Assembly: GCA_022799115.1 (NCBI GenBank)
Contig: JAAWNT010000006.1
Coordinates: forward strand, 45,856 to 109,855
Source: Clostridiales bacterium
GTDB lineage: Bacteria > Bacillota > Clostridia > Oscillospirales > Acutalibacteraceae
Direction of reading: 5' to 3'
Length of the DNA stretch: 64,000 nt
Notes under the pieces: model-generated
Databases searched by the model: none
What the model saw: only the letters and a program-made list of their open reading frames with translations
Told to the model about the DNA's origin: nothing
Translations under genes and position numbers: made by a program
In this document: positions 17,209 to 25,307 of the stretch, in pieces
Layout of the letters: each line of letters begins with the position of its first letter
Numbering within the stretch: the first letter of the stretch is position 1

Positions 17209-18414
17209 TTAAATCACCAGTTGATCCAAGATAGGCTTCATGGTATCCCCAGTGACAGAGAGAACGCTGACATTTTCCGACGGCACTTTGTTTTGGGCAG
17301 AGAATGAAGCGTCCGGGGAGGAAGAGGGTATAAATTGAAGGATCGTGGTACGCTCATTGGATAAATGGGGAACGGTTTGGCACTGCAATGATAGATCCTT
17401 ATCGGAAGTTAGGTAAAAGAAATGAGAGGACCGCCGTTGAGAGTATAGATGCAAATATCGTTCAAAGGCCACGCTCTGTTTTTGACAACAGCTGGCACTG
17501 AGCAGCTTTTTAAGCAAGAAAAGGAGATCGTTTTCATTGGTGACTGTCATTTGATCCAAAGCATCCAGGGATTCATTATACCAAGCTACAGTGTGGTACA
17601 TTTGATTCATTAACAGAAACCGGGATAAAGAAAAGGTACAATCGACGATACTGTCCACGGCCTCCAAGTAGTCTTGATTATCGGGTGATTTGGTTAACTC
17701 CAATAAGATATAGTAAGAGCTGTTGATGGGCAGGCTGAATTGGCGGATTATCATATGATCCAGTTTTGCACTGAGTTTCCAATGGATGGAACGGGGGCTG
17801 TCTCCTGGGATATAGTCCCGGAAACCGAAGGTTTCTGAGGAATCATCCCCTGGTTTTGTGGTGGAGTAGATGTCGGAATCCAATTGAATTTGATTGGAAT
17901 AATCCACTTTGGGAACAAAGGGCTGATATTCAGGAAGGATGTAGACACTTTGTCTTTGCTGAGGCTGTTTGGAAAAAGTAAACAGGCCAAAATAATCATA
18001 AATGGTTAATTTCTCCATGGTGATTCGAATTTGACCGCAGTATTCCGAGGACATCGTCCAGGAAATGGTTTCGGTATCGCGGGCACTCACTGGAATCATC
18101 AAAGAAAATTCTTTTCGGTTTTGATTTAAAATGTTTTCAATCTGTAGATTCACTTTAACGCGGGATAAGGGAAGAAAAAAACCATTGCGTATGGCAATCA
18201 GTACGGGAATTTGATCCCGTTTGGCTGCGGTCGACGATTCCAGCCTAAGATTGGCGGAAAGTTTTCGACTGGCAAGCAAAACCAGAATAAAAAGCAATAC
18301 GGGTAAAAGCAGCGAAAACAACAGGGCCAAAAAGGAGAGATAATCGGAATAAAACAAATAGAATCCAAAGCTTACAAGCAGAATCAATATGTATGCAATC
18401 CGGCATTTTACCAT
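17209..18414 (-). CDS. DUF58 domain-containing membrane protein
   Basis: About 401 residues: two N-terminal TM helices (about 5-45), a beta-rich region, then the DUF58 core with the hallmark GDDSSETFGFRDYIPGDSPR followed by SIHWKLSAKLD. The C-terminal part resembles a von Willebrand A-like fold. DUF58 proteins almost always sit with a MoxR ATPase and a transglutaminase protein, as here. The ATG at 18414 follows AAAGGCGG on the minus strand; an upstream start at 18456 would place the ribosome site inside the gene. Confidence 0.9.
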   Translation of the reverse strand: MVKCRIAYILILLVSFGFYLFYSDYLSFLALLFSLLLPVLLFILVLLASRKLSANLRLESSTAAKRDQIPVLIAIRNGFFLPLSRVKVNLQIENILNQNRKEFSLMIPVSARDTETISWTMSSEYCGQIRITMEKLTIYDYFGLFTFSKQPQQRQSVYILPEYQPFVPKVDYSNQIQLDSDIYSTTKPGDDSSETFGFRDYIPGDSPRSIHWKLSAKLDHMIIRQFSLPINSSYYILLELTKSPDNQDYLEAVDSIVDCTFSLSRFLLMNQMYHTVAWYNESLDALDQMTVTNENDLLFLLKKLLSASCCQKQSVAFERYLHLYSQRRSSHFFYLTSDKDLSLQCQTVPHLSNERTTILQFIPSSSPDASFSAQNKVPSENVSVLSVTGDTMKPILDQLVI

Positions 18415-18490
18415 AGCATAACCGCCTTTTCTCCGTGCCGTGAAATGCAGAAGCAACCATCCGCACGGGGGTTGGTTGATCTTTTATGGG

Positions 18491-19453
18491 TTACTGAGGG
18501 ATGCTGGTTTCCAGAAGCAGTTTATCCAGGATGGAGCGGGCGTTCATATCATCCATCTTTGCCTGAGGCTGCAAAAGGATCCGGTGTTCGCAGACGTCGC
18601 AAAAGACCTGCTGGACGTCCTCGGGGATGACATAATTTCTCCCAAACAGGAAGGCGCATGCTTTGGCCATTTTAACGACAGCCAGGGTGCCGCGGGGGCT
18701 GACGCCCAACTGAATCATGGGATGACTGCGTGTAGCGCATATTAAAGACGTAACATACTGAAAAATTAGATCGCTGACAAAGATCTGGGAAACTGTGTCC
18801 TGCATCAACAGGAGATCCGATACCGATACCGCCTTTTGTATCGTTTCCATCGGATCTGAGGCGTGACGGCCTTTCAGTATATTAATCTCGCTTTGCCTGT
18901 CCGGATATCCCATCTTTAGACGGATCATGAAACGGTCCAACTGAGAATCGGGCAGCATCTGAGTGCCGGCTGAACCCATGGGATTTTGAGTTGCAATAAC
19001 GGTATAGGGCTTTGGCGTTTCATGAGTGACCCCGTCCACCGTAATCTGTCCTTCCTCCATGACTTCCAATAAAGCGGATTGGGTCTTGCTGGAGGTGCGG
19101 TTGATTTCATCGGCCAAAAATAAATTACACATGGCGGCGCCGGGACGAAATTCAAACTGACCGGTTTTTTTATTGTAAAGATTAAATCCTGTCACATCAG
19201 AAGGCATAACATCCGGAGTGAATTGGATGCGCTTGTAATCCAAGGAAAGCGCTTTGGAAAAAGCCAGCGCCAGTGTCGTTTTACCCACGCCGGGAATATC
19301 CTCAATTAAGATATGCCCTTTGGCTAAAATAACCATTAGTATCTTTGCAATCACGTCGTCTTTCCCTATCACGACCTTGCGGACTTCATCGATAATGTCT
19401 TTTGATTGTTGCAGCATAGTATTATTCCCGTTCCTTTCATTCTGTCCACTCAT
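18491..19453 (-). CDS. MoxR-family AAA+ ATPase
   Basis: A cytoplasmic AAA+ ATPase thought to act as a chaperone for its operon partners. Motifs seen: Walker A GVGKTTLA in EDIPGVGKTTLALAFSKA, FTPDVMPSDVTGFN, Walker B LFLADEINRTSSKTQSALLE and the sensor-1 region TVIATQNPMG. Two starts are plausible, ATG 19453 (MSGQNERNGN, 321 residues) and ATG 19417 (MLQQSKDI, 309 residues). Neither has a strong ribosome site. It begins the operon that continues with DUF58 and the transglutaminase, with a 76-bp gap after it. Confidence 0.93.
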   Translation of the reverse strand: MSGQNERNGNNTMLQQSKDIIDEVRKVVIGKDDVIAKILMVILAKGHILIEDIPGVGKTTLALAFSKALSLDYKRIQFTPDVMPSDVTGFNLYNKKTGQFEFRPGAAMCNLFLADEINRTSSKTQSALLEVMEEGQITVDGVTHETPKPYTVIATQNPMGSAGTQMLPDSQLDRFMIRLKMGYPDRQSEINILKGRHASDPMETIQKAVSVSDLLLMQDTVSQIFVSDLIFQYVTSLICATRSHPMIQLGVSPRGTLAVVKMAKACAFLFGRNYVIPEDVQQVFCDVCEHRILLQPQAKMDDMNARSILDKLLLETSIPQ

Positions 19454-19566
19454 AGTAATAACTTTTTTAATCATATAATGGTCACAAAAAAAATGCAATA
19501 AAGTTAAACAAATTGAAACCAAATTTTGTTTTTTATGTCCATAAGATTCCAATTGTTACAGAAGAA

Positions 19567-19602
19567 GGATAAAAGGCGGAGCAATCACCCCGCCTTTTAT
19601 CC
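19567..19602 (-). terminator. Terminator after the XRE-type regulator gene
   Basis: A perfect 13-bp stem GGATAAAAGGCGG / CCGCCTTTTATCC surrounds a 10-nt loop, directly downstream of the minus-strand regulator gene. The tail is TTCTTC. Confidence 0.7.
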
Positions 19603-19610
19603 ATGTCAGG

Positions 19611-19997
19611 CTATTTGCTGTTTTTGATTTTAAGATACGCCGTATCTAAAAATTCTTTTTGGCTGGCCTTGTCCATAAGCCGGTAATAAATAATCAGCTG
19701 TTTTTCATTTTTGGTCAGCTCATAGATCAGGCTGGAATTCTTGGAATGCCTTTTTTCAGAAGAGGATCCTTTCCCTGAGTCGCTTACCCTGGCGGTTGGA
19801 CCAGCATCATCATCAAGGATATCGCTGTAGGTCACATTAAAAATTTTAGCCAGTTTAATAATCGTATTAATGTCTGGAGTGGTTTTAGCGGTTTCATAAT
19901 AAGTGTAGGTAGAGCGGTCGATATTGAGTGCGTCGGCTACCTGCTGCTGTGTATAACCGCAATTTTCCCGCAGTCTTTTTAGTGTTTGTGACAACAT
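19611..19997 (-). CDS. XRE-family (Cro/CI-type) transcriptional regulator
   Basis: A 128-residue protein with an N-terminal helix-turn-helix (about 5-60): LRENCGYTQQQVADALNIDR, then STYTYYETAKTTPDINTIIKLAKIF. The C-terminal half has a charged linker and a helical segment (TKNEKQLIIYYRLMDKASQK) similar to other small Clostridia XRE regulators. The ATG at 19997 has the near-ideal ribosome site GGGAGGTGG. It lies divergently from tRNA-Thr. Target genes are unknown; autoregulation is common in this family. Confidence 0.85.
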   Translation of the reverse strand: MLSQTLKRLRENCGYTQQQVADALNIDRSTYTYYETAKTTPDINTIIKLAKIFNVTYSDILDDDAGPTARVSDSGKGSSSEKRHSKNSSLIYELTKNEKQLIIYYRLMDKASQKEFLDTAYLKIKNSK

Positions 19998-20167
19998 GTG
20001 ATATACCACCTCCCAAATTCGTTTTCGCGTTTGATGACAACACTTAAGGTATATCATGTATTATAGATAGAAAAATAATAACAGTGTGGAATTAGTGATC
20101 GATGTTCACTCAAAACTTGTAAGAATTTTGGGAAAATAAAAAAATTTGAAAATCCAGTCGGAAAGGC

Positions 20168-20196
20168 TTGACTATTTTTCTTCAGTTTTGTATAAT
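20168..20196 (+). promoter_or_regulatory. SigA promoter for tRNA-Thr
   Basis: TTGACT (20168-20173) and TATAAT (20191-20196) are 17 bp apart, 15 bp upstream of the tRNA. Confidence 0.88.
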
Positions 20197-20211
20197 ATCT
20201 AAGCATAATAT

Positions 20212-20287
20212 GCTACTGTGGCTCAGCAGGTAGAGCAGCTCACTCGTAATGAGCAGGTCGTCCGTTCGAATCGGATCAGTAGCTCCA
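20212..20287 (+). tRNA. tRNA-Thr(CGT)
   Basis: The 76-nt cloverleaf includes an encoded CCA end. The acceptor stem is GCTACTG / CAGTAGC. The anticodon stem GCTCA / TGAGC holds the loop CTCGTAA, giving anticodon CGT at 20245-20247, which reads ACG. The T-loop is GTTCGAATC. It is a single-gene unit with its own promoter and terminator. Confidence 0.97.
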
Positions 20288-20293
20288 TGCGTA

Positions 20294-20333
20294 AAAACAC
20301 AGAGAGCTTTTTGCCAAGGCCTCTGTGTTTTTT
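20294..20333 (+). terminator. Terminator of tRNA-Thr
   Basis: A perfect 10-bp stem AAACACAGAG / CTCTGTGTTT is followed by TTT and begins 7 nt after the tRNA CCA. Confidence 0.88.
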
Positions 20334-20444
20334 AGTATACCCTCCTTTGTATTGGCAATTCGCGGCAGCTTCAAGTGGGACCACTTGAAAAGAAAAGAGC
20401 CTTCGTTGGAAGGAAAAACAAGAGCAAAAAAGGGGTTTATGGGA

Positions 20445-21815
20445 ATGTCTAAAAATCAGGGAAGTACATTGCAGAAGCGGGGACAATTTACCTCGTCGTT
20501 AGGATTTATTTTGGCTGCGGCGGGATCCGCCGTAGGATTGGGAAACCTTTGGAAGTTTCCCTATATTGCAGGATCAAGCGGCGGCGGCGTGTTTTTATTG
20601 TTTTATCTAATTTTTGTTTGCGTCTTAGGCTTGCCGATTCTGCTGACTGAAATGGCGATCGGACGTAAGACTCAGATCAGCGCGGTGGGCGCGTATAAGA
20701 AATTAAATAAGAAATGGACCTTTGTAGGAGTTCTCGGCGTGGTTTGCGCCTTTGTTATTCTTTCCTATTACAGCGTAATCGGAGGATGGGTGCTCAAATA
20801 CATTGCCGGTTACGCCACAGGAGGCAATTTTGGCGCGGACACCAAACAATATTTTGATACCTTTGTGTCCAGCCCTGTGGAACCGGTGGTGTGGCATCTG
20901 ATATTTATGCTGTTCTGCGCCGTGGTTGTAGTGGGCGGCGTGGCCAAGGGTATTGAAAAGGCCAGTAAAATCATGTTGCCGCTCCTTTTCCTGATGATTG
21001 TAGTAGTCGCTGTTCGTTCTGCGACTCTTCCCGGTGGAATGGAAGGGCTTAAATTCCTGTTTGTGCCCAATTTTAGCGCTCTGGATTCCTTTGAAAAAGT
21101 GGCCAACGCGATGGTCTCCGCTATGGGACAAGTATTTTTCAGTCTGAGCCTTGGAATGGGAATCACCATCACATATGGAAGCTATTTAAAACGGGACACC
21201 AATCTGTCCAAGGACGCTGTGGTAATCTCCGGATTGGATACGGTGATGGCTCTTCTCTCCGGCATTGCCATTATGCCCGCGGTATTTGCATTTGGTTTTA
21301 AACCGCAGGCGGGCCCTGGCTTGATTTTTGCCACCCTGCCGTCGGTATTTTCAGAGATGCCGCTGGGTGGGCTGTTTGGTCTGTTGTTCTTTATTCTGGT
21401 GTTTTTTGCCGCTGCAACCTCAGCCATCGCTTTACTGGAGGTGGTTTCCGCTTTTCTGATCGACAGTTTCCATTGGAGCAGGAAAAAAGCGACCATCTTA
21501 ATGTCCTGTTTAATGGGAGCCATCGGCGCGGTTGCTTCTTTGTCTATGGGGGCGTTGTCTGGAGTCACCATTGCCAATATGAATATCTTTGATGCGATGG
21601 GCTATCTTACCGATAAAATTTTGATGCCGCTTGCCGCCTTGTTTATGTGTATTTTTGTCGGTCATGTTTGGGGAATTAAACCTGTGGTGGAGGAAATCGA
21701 GTTGGGATCCGCCGGGCCCTTCCGTTTGAGATGGATTTTTAGCATGATTCTGAAGTACATTGCGCCTGTGTTAATCTTGGTGATCTTTATTATGGGATTA
21801 ATACCTGCCAAGTAA
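20445..21815 (+). CDS. Sodium-dependent neurotransmitter-symporter (NSS/SNF) family transporter
   Basis: A complete bacterial NSS symporter of about 456 residues and 11-12 TM helices (LeuT/MhsT/TnaT type). TM1 carries the Na+/substrate-site signature AAAGSAVGLGNLWKFPY and is followed by SSGGGVFLLFYL. TM6-like and TM8-like segments (SLGMGITITYGSYLK, FAAATSAIALLEV) match the family. It is predicted to take up amino acids with Na+; the substrate is not determined. The ATG at 20445 (MSKNQG) is best placed relative to AAGGGG; an ATG at 20439 is too close. It is a paralogue of the fragment at the left edge, and the two are not tandem copies. Confidence 0.93.
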   Translation: MSKNQGSTLQKRGQFTSSLGFILAAAGSAVGLGNLWKFPYIAGSSGGGVFLLFYLIFVCVLGLPILLTEMAIGRKTQISAVGAYKKLNKKWTFVGVLGVVCAFVILSYYSVIGGWVLKYIAGYATGGNFGADTKQYFDTFVSSPVEPVVWHLIFMLFCAVVVVGGVAKGIEKASKIMLPLLFLMIVVVAVRSATLPGGMEGLKFLFVPNFSALDSFEKVANAMVSAMGQVFFSLSLGMGITITYGSYLKRDTNLSKDAVVISGLDTVMALLSGIAIMPAVFAFGFKPQAGPGLIFATLPSVFSEMPLGGLFGLLFFILVFFAAATSAIALLEVVSAFLIDSFHWSRKKATILMSCLMGAIGAVASLSMGALSGVTIANMNIFDAMGYLTDKILMPLAALFMCIFVGHVWGIKPVVEEIELGSAGPFRLRWIFSMILKYIAPVLILVIFIMGLIPAK

Positions 21816-21877
21816 TTATAGCCACGATTTCCTATCTAAAGTAAGCGGATAGGAGGAAACAAGATACTCTTTGAAAA

Positions 21878-21916
21878 ACGAGCCGCCTGTTCACAAAAAC
21901 AGGGCGGCTCGTTTTA
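21878..21916 (+). terminator. Terminator of the NSS symporter gene
   Basis: ACGAGCCGCCTGTT pairs with AACAGGGCGGCTCGT (one bulge) and is followed by TTTTATTG. Confidence 0.9.
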
Positions 21917-21946
21917 TTGTTTTGGTCAAGATAACCAATTATAAGG

Positions 21947-22026
21947 TTGAAAAATGCGGAAAAAGGGAGTATACTAGAAAACAAACGCAGAGACGATAAA
22001 AAGGGATATGTTTCTCTGCTTTTTTA
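21947..22026 (+). ncRNA. Promoter-terminator pair that would make an RNA of about 45 nt
   Basis: TTGAAA (21947-21952) and TATACT (21970-21975) are spaced 17 bp. About 12 bp after the -10 box lies a hairpin GCAGAGA (21987-21993) / TCTCTGC (22013-22019) followed by TTTTTT. Transcription would stop almost at once. It could be a tiny RNA, an attenuator for read-through into the hydrogenase operon, or a chance arrangement. Confidence 0.5.
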
Positions 22027-22071
22027 ACAGTTATTTCCTCTTATCGAAGGGAAGATTTCCTTTTTCTTTGC

Positions 22072-22100
22072 TTGAGATTGGAGAGGAAGAATGTTATAAT
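22072..22100 (+). promoter_or_regulatory. SigA promoter of the hydrogenase operon
   Basis: TTGAGA (22072-22077) and TATAAT (22095-22100) with 17-bp spacing and an extended TG upstream of the -10 box (TGTTATAAT). It lies about 70 bp before the first gene. Confidence 0.82.
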
Positions 22101-22129
22101 ATTAACAAGTGCTGTTAAAAAATTAACGG
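22091..22129 (+). promoter_or_regulatory. Two tandem Rex-like operators over the hydrogenase promoter
   Basis: The clostridial Rex operator is TTGTTAA-N4-TTAACAA. Site 1 at 22091-22108 (ATGTTATAATATTAACAA) matches 12 of 14 fixed bases and covers the -10 box. Site 2 at 22112-22129 (CTGTTAAAAAATTAACGG) matches 11 of 14 and covers the expected start of transcription. The sites are 21 bp apart, two helical turns, on the same face of the DNA. Rex represses fermentation and hydrogenase genes until NADH rises. Confidence 0.6.
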
Positions 22130-22169
22130 GTTGCACCGTAATCATGATGGAAGATAAGGGGCATGTATC

Positions 22170-22415
22170 ATGGAAGTTATCGTATGCATCGGCAGTTCCT
22201 GTCATTTGAGAGGATCAAGGGATGTCATCCAGATTTTGGAGCGGGTGATTGCGCTCAACGGTTTGCGCGACCAGATTGAACTTAAGGGATCTTTTTGTAT
22301 GGGAGAATGCAAGGGCGGCGTTTGTGTCAGTGTGGATGGAAAGCGTTTTTCTGTAACGCCGTCGGAAACCGAGGAGTTTTTTAATCGCGAAATTTTGGGG
22401 AGGATGTCGATATGA
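22170..22415 (+). CDS. Thioredoxin-like [2Fe-2S] ferredoxin (NuoE/HydC-like small protein)
   Basis: An 81-residue protein corresponding to the thioredoxin-fold [2Fe-2S] domain of NuoE/HydC subunits. The four ligands fit the patterns CIGSSC near residue 6 and CMGECKGGVC near residue 43. It is likely an electron carrier or partner for the hydrogenase-type protein encoded next, whose ATG overlaps its stop by 4 bp. The ribosome site is AAGGGG and the leader contains a Rex-like operator. Homologous small proteins often precede sensory [FeFe] hydrogenases in Clostridia. Whether it carries electrons or senses redox state is inference. Confidence 0.85.
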   Translation: MEVIVCIGSSCHLRGSRDVIQILERVIALNGLRDQIELKGSFCMGECKGGVCVSVDGKRFSVTPSETEEFFNREILGRMSI

Positions 22416-24124
22416 GCATTATCGGTCTAAAAAAGGCAAACTGCAAAAACTGCTATAAGTGCGTGAAGGTTTGTCCGGTAAAATCCATTAAAGTGGAAAA
22501 CGAACAGGCCAAAATTATGGATAATTTTTGTATTTTATGCGGCAGATGTCTCTCGGAATGCCCACAGAATGCCAAAACGCTGCACAGCGATTTGGATAAG
22601 GTGAAGGGATTTCTCAAGGCAGGAGAGACTGTAGTGGTTTCCCTGGCGCCCGCTTACCCTGGATCCTTTGATTTTGAGACGCCGGGCCAACTGGTGACGG
22701 CTTTCCAAAAACTGGGCTTTGCCAAGGTTTCTGAAACCTCGGAGGGCGCGGCTTATGTTACCGCTGAATACGCGGCGCTGATTAAAGAAAATACGATGAA
22801 AAATATCATAACCACCTGTTGCCCCTCCATCAATCGTCTGGTGGAGCTGTATTATCCAGAGCTGGTGGATCAGATGGCTCCGGTTGTGTCTCCGATGATC
22901 GCTCATGCCCGCCTGCTTAAACAAAGCATCGGAAAAAATATTCGTGTTGTATTTGTGGGCCCCTGCATCTCCAAAAAGGATGAGGCGGCGGATATCCGTC
23001 ATGACACAGACGTGGATGCGGTGCTAACGTTCGACGATGTGGCGGGCTGGCTCCACGACGAGGGAATCGTGGTATCTCAGTGTGAGGAAGGGACGTTCCT
23101 GAACGCCAGCTCCAAAATCGCGCGTATGTATTCGGTGACGAATGGTATCCTGGAGACTCTGAAGGCCTGTACAGAGGTAGAAAACTACCATTTGATGAGC
23201 GTGGACGGCGTGGCCGAGTGTATGGATCTGTTTGAGGCCATGAAGCGGGGCGACGTGGATCACTGCTTTATTGAGGTCAACGCATGCAGAGGGAGCTGCG
23301 TAAACGGTCCGGCCAAGGCAAAGGACAGCACTGCACGGTTTACCTCTGCGGTTAAGGTGGAACGATACGCCCGCAGCGACGCGGACTGTTATCCTGCCAC
23401 ACCTCAACCGCCAGCGCTGAGCAAAAAATTCTTCGATCGTTCGCCGCGTGAGGAGACTCCGGATGAAGCGGTTATCCGCAGCATCCTCAGTAAAATTGGC
23501 AAGGAAACTCCGGAGCAGGAACTTAACTGCGGCGCGTGCGGATATTCCTCCTGCCGGGAAAAGGCCATCGCGGTATACCAAAACCGCGCCGAGCTGACCA
23601 TGTGTATGCCCTATATGAAAGAACGGGCGGAATCGCTCTCCAACTATGTGTTGTCTGAAACCCCTAATATCACAATCATTGTGGACAGCGATTTAAATAT
23701 TATCGAGTTTAACGCGGCGGCGGAAGCCTGCTTTAAGATCAGCCGGAGAGAGGCGCTGGAGAAAGGGCTTTACGAGCTGATTGATGTTTCCGATTTCCAA
23801 TTTGTCTTTGAAAGCAGGCAATCCATTACTGACAAAAAGGTGCATTACCGCGAATACAATATCACTACGCAACAGAGCATTATTTACATAGAAAAAGAAA
23901 ACATCGCCATGGGTATCTTCAAAGATATTACCAAAGAGGAAAAGGAACTGGAAAGCCGCTATCATTTGCGGGTGGACACCATGGAGATGGCCCAGAAGGT
24001 CATCGACAAGCAGATGATTGCAGCCCAACAGATTGCCAGTCTGTTGGGAGAAACCACCGCCGAAACCAAAGTAACGCTGACTAAGCTAAAGAATATGATT
24101 GTATTTGATGGTGATGAAGAATGA
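22412..24124 (+). CDS. hydS: PAS-containing sensory-type [FeFe] hydrogenase
   Basis: A 570-residue cytoplasmic protein. Residues 11-50 hold two [4Fe-4S] motifs (C11, C14, C17, C21; C40, C43, C46, C50). The H-cluster domain follows, with motif 1 TTCCP (C136, C137), motif 2 GPCISKKDE (C185) and motif 3 EVNACRGSCVNGP (C292, C296). All four cluster ligands and the proton-relay Cys136 are kept, but Met residues usual in catalytic enzymes (MPC; ExMxC) are Gly and Asn. Next come an Fe-S motif CGACGYSSC...CMPY (about 373-400) and a PAS domain (about 410-510). This layout matches group C HydS, believed to sense H2. It overlaps the phosphatase gene by 4 bp. The symbol is by architecture. Confidence 0.87.
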   Translation: MSIIGLKKANCKNCYKCVKVCPVKSIKVENEQAKIMDNFCILCGRCLSECPQNAKTLHSDLDKVKGFLKAGETVVVSLAPAYPGSFDFETPGQLVTAFQKLGFAKVSETSEGAAYVTAEYAALIKENTMKNIITTCCPSINRLVELYYPELVDQMAPVVSPMIAHARLLKQSIGKNIRVVFVGPCISKKDEAADIRHDTDVDAVLTFDDVAGWLHDEGIVVSQCEEGTFLNASSKIARMYSVTNGILETLKACTEVENYHLMSVDGVAECMDLFEAMKRGDVDHCFIEVNACRGSCVNGPAKAKDSTARFTSAVKVERYARSDADCYPATPQPPALSKKFFDRSPREETPDEAVIRSILSKIGKETPEQELNCGACGYSSCREKAIAVYQNRAELTMCMPYMKERAESLSNYVLSETPNITIIVDSDLNIIEFNAAAEACFKISRREALEKGLYELIDVSDFQFVFESRQSITDKKVHYREYNITTQQSIIYIEKENIAMGIFKDITKEEKELESRYHLRVDTMEMAQKVIDKQMIAAQQIASLLGETTAETKVTLTKLKNMIVFDGDEE

Positions 24125-25293
24125 AAATGCATGTTGATACGGCCTATCGAAGCCTGAATAAAAAGGGCGAAGAGCTGTGCGGGGATAAGGTCAAGATAAC
24201 CCGCACCAAGGATTCCGTGATCTGTGTGCTGGCAGACGGTCTGGGTAGCGGCGTTAAAGCAAATATCCTGGCCACTTTGACCAGCACCATCATCTCCACA
24301 ATGCTGGAGGAGGGCGCAACCGTGGAACAGGCGGTGGAGACTATCGTCAGCACTCTGCCGGTGTGCAACGTGAGAAAGCTGGCCTATTCCACCTTTAGCG
24401 TGCTGCAGGTGTTTGACAATGGGGACGCCTACCTGGTGGAGTTTGACAATCCCGCTTGCGTATTTGTGCGGGACGGAAAATTAATGGAACTGAATTCGGA
24501 ATATAAGGAATATGCCGGCAAGACGGTATATGAAAGCCGGTTTACCGTGCAGCCGGGGGATGTTCTGTGTCTGGTGAGCGACGGCGTCATTTATGCCGGA
24601 GTAGGAAAGCTTTTGAATTTTGGCTGGACTTGGGACAATGTAGCGGCTTGGATGGTAAAGGCCTGTGCAAAGGAAAAGTCAGCCCAGCGGCTGGCAGTTT
24701 CTCTTTCTCAAGCGGTCAATGAGCTGTATATGGAGAAACCAGGGGACGATTCCACGGTATTGGTTGCAAGAATTGCCCCCCGGTGCGTGGTCAATATGCT
24801 GGCCGGGCCGCCCAAACATAAAGAGGACGACGCCAAAATGGTACGCGACTTTATGACCACGCCGGGAAAAAAGATGATCTGCGGTGGAACCAGCGCCAAT
24901 ATCGTGGGAAGGATTCTCAATCGAAAGGTGGAAACTTCCCTCAATTATATAGATCCTCTGATTCCTCCCACCGCCTCCATTGAGGGGATTGATTTGGTTA
25001 CCGAAGGGGTGCTAACCCTGAGCAGGGCGCTGGAGATTATGCGGGATTATATCCAGCATCAGACGGATACTCTTTATTTTCATAAGTTGGACGAAAAAAA
25101 CGGTGCCGCCCAGATAGCCAAGCTGCTGTTGGAGGACTGCACCAGTTTTCATGTTTTTGTGGGAACCGCGATTAATCCCGCGCACCAAAACCCGGGCCTT
25201 CCCTCGGATCTGAGCATCAAGTTGAAGCTGATTGACGAATTGTGTGCCTTAATGGATAAGATGGGCAAACGAGTGGAGAAAACCTATTACTAA
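24121..25293 (+). CDS. PP2C/SpoIIE-type protein phosphatase with an extra C-terminal domain
   Basis: A 390-residue protein. The N-terminal 220 residues form a PP2C-like Ser/Thr phosphatase with the metal-binding aspartates in place: VLADGLGSGVKAN, CLVSDGVIYAG and GDDSTVLVARI. It should therefore be active and Mn2+ or Mg2+ dependent. The remaining 170 residues form a second region with a Gly-rich start (MICGGTSANIVGRILNR) that I cannot assign. The start overlaps the end of the hydS-like gene, and the next gene is a hydrogenase, so the likely input is the PAS/H-cluster sensor. Its phosphoprotein target and any matching kinase are not in this window. Confidence 0.87.
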   Translation: MKMHVDTAYRSLNKKGEELCGDKVKITRTKDSVICVLADGLGSGVKANILATLTSTIISTMLEEGATVEQAVETIVSTLPVCNVRKLAYSTFSVLQVFDNGDAYLVEFDNPACVFVRDGKLMELNSEYKEYAGKTVYESRFTVQPGDVLCLVSDGVIYAGVGKLLNFGWTWDNVAAWMVKACAKEKSAQRLAVSLSQAVNELYMEKPGDDSTVLVARIAPRCVVNMLAGPPKHKEDDAKMVRDFMTTPGKKMICGGTSANIVGRILNRKVETSLNYIDPLIPPTASIEGIDLVTEGVLTLSRALEIMRDYIQHQTDTLYFHKLDEKNGAAQIAKLLLEDCTSFHVFVGTAINPAHQNPGLPSDLSIKLKLIDELCALMDKMGKRVEKTYY

Positions 25294-25307
25294 AGGAGAA
25301 TTTTTGC

